DNA of 64,000 nt, taken from positions 4,534,472-4,598,471 of the forward strand of contig BCIA01000005.1 of assembly GCA_001599815.1 (NCBI GenBank), written 5' to 3'. How positions within the stretch are numbered: position 1 is the stretch's first letter; the number at the start of each line of letters is the position of its first letter. The notes below the pieces were generated by a model. That model was given only the letters and a program-made list of their open reading frames with translations, was not told the DNA's origin and did no database searches. Of this stretch, positions 46,183 to 56,300 are shown one piece after another. This stretch comes from Furcasterigmium furcatum (Eukaryota; Ascomycota; Sordariomycetes; Glomerellales; Plectosphaerellaceae). The position numbers were made by a program, and so were the translations under genes.

Positions 46183-47508
46183 CTAGTACTCCTCGCCGAC
46201 AAGTTCAATCCTCTCAACGATGACGTCTTCCTCGTCAGAGTCCTCGATGATGTCGTCGACCAGCGAGCGGTAGTAGACCTCGAGCTGCTCGTCGTAGGCC
46301 TCGTCGTCGATGCACTGGCGGGTGCAGTTGGACTGGTAGCTCAGGAAGTACGGGAGGACCTCGAGGTGGACGGAGTCGGCGGGGCGGACCTTGACGATGC
46401 CCTCGGCGGTGGTGACGAGGGGGAAGTGGTCGAGGAATGTGCCCAGGCGGATGGCGACGTCGACGAGGTCCAGGTTCTCGAGGAGCACGTTGTAGGTTGG
46501 CTCGGGCAGACACTCCTAGATGGCCGCCCAGAGCTCCCTCTCGGCCTCGGCGAACTCGCGGGCGGGCACGAAGTACTCGGTGCCGTCGGAGGCCTCGGCG
46601 ATGCTGCCGCTGAACTGGTGCAGGAAGGACAGGTTCATGCCGAAGGGGTAGACGCGGACGTTGCCCATGGGGCCGGCGCGGCGGGCGTTCCAGCCGATGA
46701 AGCCGTTGGCGGTCCAGTCGAGGCCGACGATGATGTTCTTGGCGCTGAGGTCGTAGTGGCCGGCCATGAGGGGGAGGGCGACGAGGTCGTCGAGCTGCTC
46801 CGAGACCTCGAAGAGGAGGCGGTGCCAGCGGGCGACCTCGGGCGAGTGGTCGGAGAGGATGGCGGAGACGTGGCCGCGGAGGAGGTGGATCTGCTTGTAG
46901 CTGTCGAAGGCGACCTTGCGGTGGTTGGGGAGGTCGTTGGGGGGGCCGTCCTTGAGGAGGAGGCGGGCGATGGAGGGGAGAGTCTTCATCATGGCCTTGA
47001 TGGTGTCGGCCTTAGTCTCGACGGCGAGCTCGAGGGACATGCCCTTGACGCGCTCGAGGCCGTAGATGTAGATGCCCTCGCGCTCGGCCTCGGCGTCGTT
47101 GAAGCGCCAAATCGAGGGGACGGCGGCCTTGTCGAGGATCTTCTGCGCCAGGTGTTGGCCGTAGTCGGCGGCGAAGGGCTCGGTGCGGAACATAATCAGG
47201 AACTGGCGTCCGACGCGGTCCTGGATGAAAAAGGTACGGGTACCGGTGAAGATGCCGCCGCGGCGAGTCTTGTGGACGGGGACGATGACGGAGCCGTTGG
47301 AGGCACGGCCGTCGAGGAGAGCGCCGATCTTCTTGATCTGGGCTTCGTACGAGTTCATGAAGCCCGGGAGGTGCTCGTGGCCGTAGCCAAGGCCGGTGGA
47401 GACGTCCGCAACGGCGAGGGCCATCGACGTGAGGCGGGAGTTGGGCGAGAGAGCTCCCTCCGAGATGGGGGAGCTGGCGGGCTCCATGTCGATGGCGATG
47501 GTGGCCAT
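46183..47508 (-). CDS. APH/kinase-fold protein interrupted by one in-frame TAG (330 aa, or about 440 aa if continuous)
   Basis: The minus-strand frame starts at the ATG ending at 47508. It runs 330 codons to TAG at 46518-46516, then continues in the same frame for 110 codons to the stop at 46183. The continuation is protein-like (LENLDLVDVAIRLGTFLDHF; then EVYYRSLVDDIIEDSDEEDV) and flows from the preceding helix AEAERELWAAI. The core resembles aminoglycoside phosphotransferase-like kinases: GHYDLSAKNIIVGLDWTANG holds the catalytic-loop HxDLxxxNI. The usual IDWE metal-binding Asp is replaced in FIGWN. An in-phase 54-nt segment (46569-46516, GTGCCC...CATCTAG) could be an intron whose last bases are the TAG. 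Otherwise the TAG is a nonsense mutation, a readthrough site or a sequencing error. The substrate is unknown. Confidence 0.7.
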
Positions 47509-47749
47509 TGTTGTTGATGTACGTGTAGAGGAGTAGGAATAGGAGGAGGAGAAAGGGGGAACGGTTGGAGGGGCGCAAAAGGGGGGCGCTGGGGGAGGTT
47601 GGCAGAGAGAGGAAGAAGAGGAAATGGAAGAGTTTGCTGGAGATCAGAGGGCTTGGATTTATAGAAGCTTGGAGGGCAGCATGCGGGTACGGATTTCTGC
47701 CTCGAGAACGTGTAACTGCCCATCAAACTGCGCGCGATCTCGACATGAC

Positions 47750-48440
47750 TTTAAACGAGGCGGGAGCAGTTCCAGCAAGGCCGCAAGGAGTACCAAAAAG
47801 GTCGAAGAAGGTGTTATTCGAGGCGCATAATAATAACGAGGCCACACGCAGTTCGAAAGAGGCTATAACGAGTGGCTATAAGATCGAGGCATACGCTTTT
47901 TCGACCTGGCCGCTGCTCGGGGCGTATGCCGTTCGGGGCGCATGATAACGAGGCCGCGGTATTCTAACAAGGTTGCAACGAGTGGCTACTAGATCGGGGC
48001 ATACACTTTTCGACCTGGCCGCCGTTTGGGACATACACTGTTCGGGGCGTACACCATTCGGGGCGCATACCACTCGGGGCGCATACCATTCGGGGCGTAA
48101 GACAATGAGGCCGCAGTAGTTCTAGCGAGGCTATAACGAGTGGTTATAAGATTAAGGCATATACCTTTCGACCCGAGCGCTGTCTGAGGCGTATATCAAC
48201 AAGGTAGGAGTAGTTCTAATAAGAACCTTAATAAACAGGAGTAAGATTAAGGCATGCGCTTTTCGACCTAGGCGCTGTCCAAGGCGTATATCAACAAGGC
48301 AGGAGTAGTTCTAATAAAGCCTTAGTGAACCCCAGTGAGATTGAGGTATGCGCTCCTCAACCTAGCCACCGTCCGAGGCGCATATTAATAAGGTAGGAAT
48401 AGTTATAATAAAAGCCTTAATAAACACCGGGAGGTGTGGG
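47750..48440. repeat. Degenerate tandem-repeat array, about six units of 95-150 bp
   Basis: Recurring blocks appear in the same order: a/c-aaggc-g/a-ggagtagttctaa, then gaggctataacgagtggctataagat-gaggcata, then cttttcgacctggccgctg, then tcggggcgtat or aaggcgtatatca. Copies begin near 47825, 47945, 48104, 48199, 48293 and 48388. Copies at the left are GC-rich. Those to the right carry more A and T at matching positions (gcgaggct to ataaagcc; gaggcgta to aaggcgta), as expected from transition-biased decay. Weaker echoes continue to about 48830. No open frame or transposase was found. Confidence 0.8.
48041..48104. repeat. Four head-to-tail copies of a 16-bp subrepeat
   Basis: Positions 48041-48056, 48057-48072, 48073-48088 and 48089-48104 are variants of ttcggggcgyayacca. 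They lie within one unit of the larger array, so that unit was expanded by a secondary local duplication. There are no spacers, so it is not a CRISPR array. Confidence 0.85.
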
Positions 48441-49550
48441 CTATCAAGATAGGAGCAGCTTGAAAAAGATCGCAATAAGCGCTTAAAAGTTAAGGCACGG
48501 GATGTTTAACGTGGGAAGAGTACTAACAAGGCCGGACAAAGACACATCGGGCTTAGACAGGACTCATAGGAGGAGGATTCACAAGGCTCAAGCAAGCAGC
48601 TGCGAGACCAAGGCGGGAGCAGACAAAGTGGGAAAAGCATTAATAAGGCTGTGATGTATATAAAAGGCTTAACCAGTTACTATTTCGGGAGCGTGTCCAT
48701 AATGAAGCATTGATAAAGCCGCAACAAGCTTGAAAAAGGTCAGGGCAGGTGCCGACAAGACCGGGGTAGGTACTAAGAAAGACTACGTTATGTGTCTATA
48801 AGGCCGAGGCAGGTGCTAGTGACTCACGAGGCAAGGCGTGTCACCTATCCCCCGGGAATTGAGCAAAAGATCTAAAGTACGGGAAGGAACATCGCAGCCC
48901 CGAGGGCGTGAAGTCTCGAAGGCCCCGGAGCCAGCCGGACATTTGTGGGGCCTCCCGGAGGCCTTCCGGAGGCCCTCCGGAACACGCACGACATGACGCG
49001 AGCTATGTATCTCTCTTTATGCTTTGAGGGTACTGTAAGCTTGAAGAAAAGTGGTAATGCGGTATGGATTTCTGAATTCTTTTGACAAAGGCAGACAGGC
49101 AAATGAACATGGGTGACTGTGTGAACAAAGTAAGCATCCAGTGACTCCCACGGAACCTAGACGATGCACCAACAGGTTTTTCCACTCTTGATGTGCACCC
49201 CAGATTTGTAGCAAGAAACCACCTCTGTCAACCTCTTTTCTACACAGACGTCACAAATGAGTTGAGCTGGGCTGGGCCACTCTGAATTGTTTCTGGGAGA
49301 CCTCTATGTCCTTCGTGTAAAACTGGACAGGACTGACGAGTCGAAGGGCTTGTCGACTGTGCACTATGTAACTAAAGTAAAATCTACGTTAGAGTCCAGC
49401 CGGGAAGCAGGCAACGGTGCCTGTCAAAGCCATGGGCTGAGCTGCCATGGTTGCACAGCCAGGCCTTGTTCATCGACAGAGAGAGAACATTTCCCTGATA
49501 TGGAGTGGAGCATTCTCTATTCTAATTCTACACATCATTGGCACATGCTC
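48441..49550. other. Repeat-array fringe and 3' flank of the alpha/beta hydrolase gene
   Basis: The first 400 bp contain degraded echoes of the tandem array (for example ggcgggagcagacaaagtggg at 48613). At 48948-48982 a GC-rich cluster repeats ccggaggcc in near-palindromic order and could form a hairpin. The rest is ordinary sequence without a supported gene. Confidence 0.45.
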
Positions 49551-50327
49551 TTACGAGGACTCCTGGGCAAACACTGCAAGCGCCTCAAGCAAGACCTTTG
49601 CCGTCTCCTCCGGCTTGCTCAGCATAGGCGAATGGCTGCTCACAATCTCCCGCAGCGTCACGTTGCCTCCCTCAGCCTGTGCACCCTGCACAAAGAACCT
49701 CTGAGCCTCGATCGGCAGAGCCTGGTCCTCCACTGCGGCAAGATACCAGACCGGAACCTCCTTCCAGCCAGCATAGGCGACGTCAGCGCCCGTGACGAAA
49801 GCTTTCGCGGCTTGTTGCTGGAGCCGTCCGACCCAGTAGTCTCCTTCTTCCGATGGGAGATCGTGGTAGAACAGCTGCTTGGGGTCGACGGTGATGTTGG
49901 CGACGCCTGTCTCCCAGTCGCACTCCCAGATCGGCGGTGGCTTTCCGTCGAAGCCATCCAGGAATGTCTTTCCCGTGATTACGAAGCCGGAGGCGATCAT
50001 GAAGAAGCCGATAACATGACCCGTGCCCTCGTGCTGGGACGAGGGCTTCTGCAGCGTCAGGCCCTTCATGGCGCTGCTGCCGACAGCGCCACCGAATGAG
50101 TGCACCACGAGGACGACGTTCCGCCCCTGTGTGGTTTCGGCAACAATGGCATCTCGGACTCCTTTGACGTCGTCTGGGAAGGTTGCCGAGACGTCTCCCA
50201 AGGTGGAAGCGAGGGAAACGGGGACGCATTTGTAGTCCTGGGCCTCCATTACTGACACGAGTTTCCCCCAAGTGTCGGCAGGATGCCATGCTCCAGGCAC
50301 AAGAACGAGGGTCGGCTTTTGGGACAT
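49551..50327 (-). CDS. Alpha/beta hydrolase (258 aa, single exon)
   Basis: The ATG at 50327 (MSQKPTLVLVPGAWHPADTW) is the first ATG; the frame extends a few codons upstream only through a non-ATG codon. The start KPTLVLVPGAWHPADTWGKL is the beta3/oxyanion strand of the alpha/beta hydrolase_6 group. The nucleophile elbow is VVHSFGGAVG, with Ser in HSFGG. VEDQALP and a C-terminal SSHSPM supply the acid and His. No signal peptide is seen, so it is cytosolic. Relatives include plant methylesterase/hydroxynitrile-lyase-like enzymes and many fungal esterases. It is divergent from the Zn2Cys6 regulator at 50750 with 422 bp between starts, so co-regulation is plausible. The substrate is unknown. Confidence 0.9.
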   Translation of the reverse strand: MSQKPTLVLVPGAWHPADTWGKLVSVMEAQDYKCVPVSLASTLGDVSATFPDDVKGVRDAIVAETTQGRNVVLVVHSFGGAVGSSAMKGLTLQKPSSQHEGTGHVIGFFMIASGFVITGKTFLDGFDGKPPPIWECDWETGVANITVDPKQLFYHDLPSEEGDYWVGRLQQQAAKAFVTGADVAYAGWKEVPVWYLAAVEDQALPIEAQRFFVQGAQAEGGNVTLREIVSSHSPMLSKPEETAKVLLEALAVFAQESS

Positions 50328-50749
50328 GACTCGTGGGTTCAAGGTGGGGATGACGGAGTGTTGAAGATGTGAATGATGGAAGACGAGGTGAGCGCTGGAG
50401 GATCTGAGTGGAGAGACAGCAGATGATGAGAACTGGTCTTATATACGTTATTCGACTTGTCTGACATCCATTTTCCCGTCGAACAAATCTGGTCCCTCAC
50501 TCATCCTCCACTGGCTTCCTGTGTGGGTATCAACTTGGGTACTGAGGCATCGAACTCTCTGAGAGCTCGTCTATTCGTCCAGAAGTGGTTTAGCTTCCAA
50601 CTTGTCCCGAGCTCGCCGTCACGGGTCGACGTCAGCCAAACATCGACCTCCCGACGACTCGGGCTTCTCTGCCAGATCTCAAGCAAATCTCCCAGATCAG
50701 CCCATTAAGCCTCCTGCTTTTCTAAAAGCCAATACTATCCAGCGCAGAC
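50328..50749. promoter_or_regulatory. Shared promoter region of the divergent hydrolase and Zn2Cys6 genes
   Basis: These 422 bp separate two start codons on opposite strands. A TATA-like element for the hydrolase lies at 50438-50445. No clear CGG-inverted repeat of the kind bound by Zn2Cys6 dimers stood out, though single cgg triplets occur. Confidence 0.5.
50438..50445 (-). promoter_or_regulatory. Candidate TATA box of the alpha/beta hydrolase gene
   Basis: The minus strand reads TATATAAG about 110 nt upstream of the hydrolase ATG. Position and sequence fit a TATA box and suggest regulated rather than housekeeping expression. Confidence 0.5.
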
Positions 50750-52613
50750 ATGGGTTCAGGGCTCCGCAAGCCTCACACCCGAAGCCGAGCGGGATGTCTC
50801 ACGTGTCGGAAACGTCACGTTCGGTGTGACGGCAGCCGGCCATCCTGGTAAGTCCGGAAGCCTTTCCAGATCTGATCGAATAGACGAGCGGGAAGCCCGA
50901 GTCGACTAACTTGTGACCAGCACAAAATGCATTCGTGCAGACAGGACATGCGAGTTCCGGTCCCCGAGCCCTCTTCTGCGGGATCGGAGGGCCGTCTGGC
51001 TCCCCGGCCAGCAGCAGCCATGGGCAGTGCATTCGGCCCAGATGGAATGTGCACCAGAAAAGCCGTTGGCATTGCCAATCCCTAAGGCCATGGCTGGCTT
51101 AGACTGCTGGGGAGTCCCCATGTCGTTCAGGTCAAGAGAGCTTCTTCATTACTGTAAGGAATCTCACCCAAGAGGATTGTTGCAGCGCTCAGTCTCTGAC
51201 GCAAATAAGTCTACCAGGCCAGCAGTAGCCTCAGTATTATCCCGAGTAAAGCAGCGGCGGTTATGTGAGCTTCTCATTCAACGCCCCGGCGCCGAATGCC
51301 CCTGTTTACAGTGATTGCCTTCCAGGTCAGCTTCAATAGCTCAGCAACCAGACGCACTTCAGAGCGCCCTCCTCTTCGCAGGATTGCACTATGCATGGAC
51401 GGCCGGTGATCTCAAAAAGTATGAAGAAACTTTCTTGTTCCACAAGGTCAGAACGATTCGCAGCTTGAATGGCGGGATTGGGAACGTTCATAAAGCTGGC
51501 CTTGTGGCCTGCATCAGGCAAGTTTCAATGCTATGTCTCACAGAGGTACGGAATCGTTTTCTTCCCTTCACAATACATGCCATCGCTGACAATGTCCAAG
51601 TGCTGTCTTGGAAATGTGCCAGCCGCCGAAGCTCATTTGAACGGACTCATCGCCATGGTCGACCTTCTACGCCCTCTCGGGGACAATGGTACAACCTGCT
51701 TTGGAGTTGATGAAGAGCTTGCACACAGATACCTCATCCTGTAAGCCCTTTGCCTCGTCGAGAATGAAAAGCTACTAAGCCCACTTGCAGGGCACATGAT
51801 GCTGTCCAAGGCGGCAGAGGACGATCTCTCGGTAGCCGTTCTCTCCACAGCATATTCCAAGAGCAGGACGCGACGGGCTTTCCTACCTTTGTATCCTTGA
51901 TACACCGTTGGCATACACAAAATATCGGCTGTCTCGAGATGTTGCTCAGCGCAATGGCGCTGCTGCCGTTCTTTTTCGTGGCCCGCCCAAGAGGCGAGAC
52001 TTTCCACGATATTGACGGGTCCCCGATCGTCAGACACCTGAGAAACATGACCATCTCGACAGAGCTGACACACAGTGAGGATGCCCCGTGCGAGCCGACC
52101 TGGGTGTGGATGGAGGGATCGGTGTCGAGGCTGCATCAAACAATTGTCAGTTCCCACGTCACATCACTCGAAGCTGATGGAATTGCCGCTCCAGGCTCCG
52201 CTACTTCGTGGAGTAGCATCTGCATAGCTTCTGGTCTCTACTCGCACAGCGTACTGGGTCTTTCCGACCAGAGCGGACCGATAGATGGGCGCTTACTTCG
52301 GCGATTCCTATCCCTTTTGGCGGGCGACCTCGAAAAGAATGTTCACGGCATGACTATCGCCGGCCCATCGGACCTATGGTATTGGAAGGCTTTCATCGGA
52401 GCATACAGCATTACAAAGCATCAGATGAAGGCACCCGGCGAGCTCCCGGAGGGGCTCGAGGGTGCATTTGATGGATTTATCTGCAGGTGGAGTCGGGCCA
52501 CCGGTGTTCTCATCTGGCAGGAGGCACAGCGGCGGTTGGCGCATATTGCATGGCCTTTGAGCATACCCCAGGACCTGGGAGCAAAAGTGTGGACGAGAGC
52601 TATTCAGGAGTGA
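50750..52613 (+). CDS. Zn2Cys6 transcription factor (5-exon model, about 536 aa)
   Basis: My model uses exons 50750-50847, 50921-51264, 51340-51545, 51601-51740 and 51792/51791-52613. The first intron splits the fourth Cys codon. Joined, residues 16-43 read C-x2-C-x6-C-x6-C-x2-C-x6-C with the basic RKRHVRCDGSRP between, a classical zinc cluster. After it come MSFRSRELLHY, then QPDALQSALLFAGLHYAWTA, GNVPAAEAHLNGLIAMVDLL and FVSLIHRWHTQNIGCLEMLL, matching the fungal-specific regulator family with an AEAHLNG helix. Introns 1, 3 and 4 are well supported. The junction between exons 2 and 3 is uncertain: several GT/AG choices exist, and a different frame reads FTVIAFQ just 19 nt before QPDALQ. It probably regulates transcription in the nucleus, perhaps of the divergent hydrolase. 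Confidence 0.82.
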
Positions 52614-53075
52614 ATACACGGCCCAGGCAGGGATGCTTCTGGACCACGGGGACAATTAGATCATGATTCTGGCAGCATCTCAAAATCGCAACGCATGCTG
52701 GAAGCGGAGGGCTCAGATGACGGCAGCGCTGCACTGAAGATATATCCTGTGTTTATGAGAGTACTAGTAGCAAATGTAGACCGCGAGAGCCACATCTAAC
52801 GTGCATCACTCAAGGTTTTGCCAGTTGACTCTCTCATCACCCCCACCCACGTTCAGTTCCTATTCGATACCATGTTAGGCTCAGTCCTCGTCTTGCGGTT
52901 CTAGTAAAGCGCATTATGACGCATACGAGAGAAAACCATACTTGATTTGTTGAAGCCCAATTGCACGATCTCGGCGTGGTCTTGGTAGAACGCAGCCTAG
53001 GTAGAGAGCGTTGCCGGTGGCTGCGCTAAACCCAACACCCTCCCCAGCTTATCAAGCAGCAGCCCTACCATCTCA
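52614..53075. other. Convergent spacer between the Zn2Cys6 gene and the ankyrin tail relic
   Basis: These 462 bp follow the stop codon of the regulator and precede the ankyrin remnant on the other strand. No gene or repeat was recognised. Confidence 0.4.
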
Positions 53076-53327
53076 TCAATCCGGTCTCATCTTGAGGCAA
53101 CCCCGAGAGCATCCATTGTCAAGAGGACTATGCATCTCCTTATCATCATCAGCTGCTGCGTCCAAGAATTGTCTCATGATCTCAACATGGACCCTAGCTG
53201 CTATAGCCTCGAGAACATTGCCTAAACCACCGCCCAGCTCACTAAAATCAGCTCCTCTGTCCAGCAGTTGCCTCGCAATCTCAACATGGCCATTAACTGC
53301 TGCGACCTGAAGAGCGTTTTGGTACAT
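53076..53327 (-). pseudogene. Frameshifted ankyrin-repeat tail of the NLR gene
   Basis: The minus-strand frame 53327-53076 reads YQNALQVAAVNGHVEIARQL, then LDRGADFSELGGGLGNVLEA and VHVEIMRQFLDAAADDD. This is one good and one degenerate ankyrin repeat of the same type as those of the NLR immediately upstream. The NLR frame stops at 53335, only 7 nt before this frame's ATG, and the two frames differ by one base. A single indel near 53340 would have cut off the last repeats. No GT-AG intron bridges the junction. It could in principle be a separate small ORF, but the continuity of repeat phase argues for a broken tail. Confidence 0.7.
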
Positions 53328-53334
53328 GCGGAGG

Positions 53335-56300
53335 TTATAGGCGGTTCGTGTTCATGTCGGCTCCGGCGTCACGGAGTAGTCGCACAATTTCATCTTTACC
53401 GCCATGGTACGCCTCATAAAGAGGTTTGCCGTTTAGATCGTTGGCATCGGCTCCAGCGTCAAGGAGTAGTCGCATTATTTCTAAATAACCGTTATTCAGC
53501 GCCGTATAGAAAGCCCCGCGCCCGGAAACCCCGCGCCCCATGGCATCGGCTCCTCGACAAAGGAGTAACTCCACAACCTCAGCATGACCTCCAAGAACGG
53601 CATGCCAGAGAGGGTTTTTAGACGAAGGAATCGATGCGTTGGCGTCGGCCCCGTTATCGAGCAGGAGCCGTACGATTTGTTGGTGGCCTTTAAACGACGC
53701 GACGTCGAGAGCAGTGCCGAGGTGACCGCCACGTCCGTCCACCTCAGCTCCTTTGTCAACAAGAAGCTGGACAACTCGCTGATCGCCCCTTTCTGAAGCA
53801 ATGTAAAGCGAACTGCCATAGACGCCTCCTTGGGCTTCAATATCTGCTCCCGATGCCAATAGGTGCCGAATAATGTCTTGATATCCACCATTTGAGGCAC
53901 CTTGAAGAGCGGTTCCGTACCAACCACCTGGTTTGTTCACGTCCACTGCGTGTTTCAGCAGCAGTCGCACGACGTCGGCGTGACCTTTGCAAGACGCAGT
54001 CTGAAGAGCATTGCCGTATCTGCCCTCCAAAGAATTGGCGTCGGCTCCATTTGAGAGCAGTAGTTGCGCAACATCGACATAGCCGTACTCTGAAGCGATG
54101 CAAAGTGATTTCGTACATGAAATCGACGACTCATTGACGCCATTGCGCAGTAGTAGGCGTGCGATCTCAAGGTATCCAGCCGATGAAGGATCTTCGACAA
54201 AATTGCTTAGATCAATGGCCTGTCCATTGACGTTGTGATCTTGACTCATGAACAGCGTCAAAATTCCAGTATGGCCTTCCGACAAGGCACCCTGGAAATC
54301 ATGCCTGAAGCGGCCACTCGGATAGTTGATGGCGATTTCCTCTTCCACCATGAATCGTATAAGCTCATGGTATGTCTTCATCAGGGTAGCTTGGAGAGTA
54401 TCGTTGCTGGGGCCGCTTTGCTTGCTGGTGCCGACTCCAGTCTCTTCTGGAGTTTCGTGTTCGCTCTGTTCATTGCCGTTGTTCTCATTTAATAAAGCTC
54501 CGTTGTTGAGGAGGAGCTGTACAATGGATTCGTGACCTCCCTTCGTGGCCGCCGAGAGTGCATCTCCGTACTCGCCGCCCTCCATATGGACGTCTACCCC
54601 ATTCCTTATCAAAGAGTCCACGATCTCTCGGTGTCCCTTATAGGAAGCAGCCTGAAGTGCACTGCCGAAGAGGCCACCTGCCGCATTGACTTTTGCATGA
54701 TGTGTCAAGAGGAGCTCGAAAATGTCGACATCGCCCATGTATGAAGCCATCTGAAGGGCGTTGCCGTAGAGACCTCCTTGCGCATTGACGTCGGCGCGGT
54801 AGTTGATCAAGAGCTGGACAATTCCGAGGTGACGTCCGCAGGAAGCGGCCTGCAAGGCACGTCCGTGTGCGCCTCCTTCTGCCTCAACGTCTGCTGAATT
54901 GTCCAGGAGGAGTTTCACGATGGCCTCGTGACCTGCTAGCGATGAGGCGTACAGAGCATTCCCATACTGGCCAACTTGGTCGTTGACGCCAGCACCCTTT
55001 TCCAACAAGCGCCGTACAATGGAAAGATAGCCTTTCCGTGAGGCTGTCTGAAGAGGGGTACCATAGACACCTCCCCGAGCATTGACGTTTGCGTTTCTGT
55101 CCAGTAAGAGCATAGCGATGGCTGTATGGTCCCCGTACAACGCAGCCTGCAGAGCAGTGCCTTGCTCCCCGGACGCATCAACGTCCGCGCCATGATCAAG
55201 AAGTTCTTGCGCGATGTCGTGATGACCACGAGCTGCGGCGGCATAGAGTGCGTCTCCCAGGTGCACTTTTGCTTCCTTGCTCAAAAGGAAGTTGACAATT
55301 TCGAGTTGGCCATTCGATGATGCAGCCTGAAGCGGGCTCCCGAAGCGTGCGTTTTGTGTATTGGGATCGGCTCCTTGGTCGAGTAATAGTTGCATGACCT
55401 CTCTGCGCCCTCCGGAGGCGGCCGCACAGAGGACATAGCCCTGGACGGTTTCATCGGCACCGAAGAGTAGTTGAAGGATCATTCGGTGACCTCCAAGTAA
55501 GGCAGCTTCAATAGCTTTGGCAGAGTTTGGGTTTCGATGATCAAACTCCGCGCCTTCAGCCAACAGAAGCTCCAGTGTCTCTTGCTGGCCTCCGGCCAAC
55601 GCAGCTTGAAGAGCGGTGCCATACTCACCACCCTGTGAGTTGATTTCCGCCCCGTTTCTCAGCAAAAGCCGCACAATCTCCTTGTGACCGTGTTCTGCAG
55701 CCGCATACAGACAGGTATCACCGGAGATTTCTCGCTGGTTGGCGTTGGCTCCATTCTCCAGTAAAACCTCCACGACTGCCCTGTGCCCTTCGAATGAGGC
55801 AGCATAGAGAGCGTTGTCGTATTCGCCGCCCCACGCGTTGACATTGGCTCTGCTTTCTATCAGAAGCCGTACGATCTCCTGGTGGCCTCCGGCTGATGCG
55901 GCTTGGAGGGGGTTGCCGTACTCTCCGCCTTCCGCGTTGACATCGCTGCCCTGTTCAATGAGGTGTTGCGCTGCGTAGATGAGGCCGCACAAACAGGCAT
56001 AATAGAGTCTCGAGCCTTCCGGAATGCCAGGGTCATCATACCATTCCTTGTCTGCCTGGTATAGTTGGCCCCATTTCTGGAAGGTCATCTCGTCTTGCAA
56101 AAACGCAAGTGTTGCGTCCACGACCTCTTTGGATGAGCCAGCCGAAACAGCGTATCCAGTCCAGAATTCTGCAGCGTATCGTGCCATCGGAAACTCCTGC
56201 TTCATGTCGTGCTTTCCTTCCTCAATGTCTGTGAGGTAAGTCAAGCAGGTCAGAGTCATGGCGATGCTGGCCTCGACCTTGCCGAAACTGTCGTGTCGCA

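Noticed and set aside
46366..47517. 383-codon plus-strand open frame
   Set aside because: It is the antisense shadow of the kinase-fold gene, with Glu/Gly/Val-rich low complexity and no motif.
48041..48104. CRISPR-like short repeats
   Set aside because: The copies are directly adjacent without spacers and the host is eukaryotic; it is a local expansion within a tandem array.
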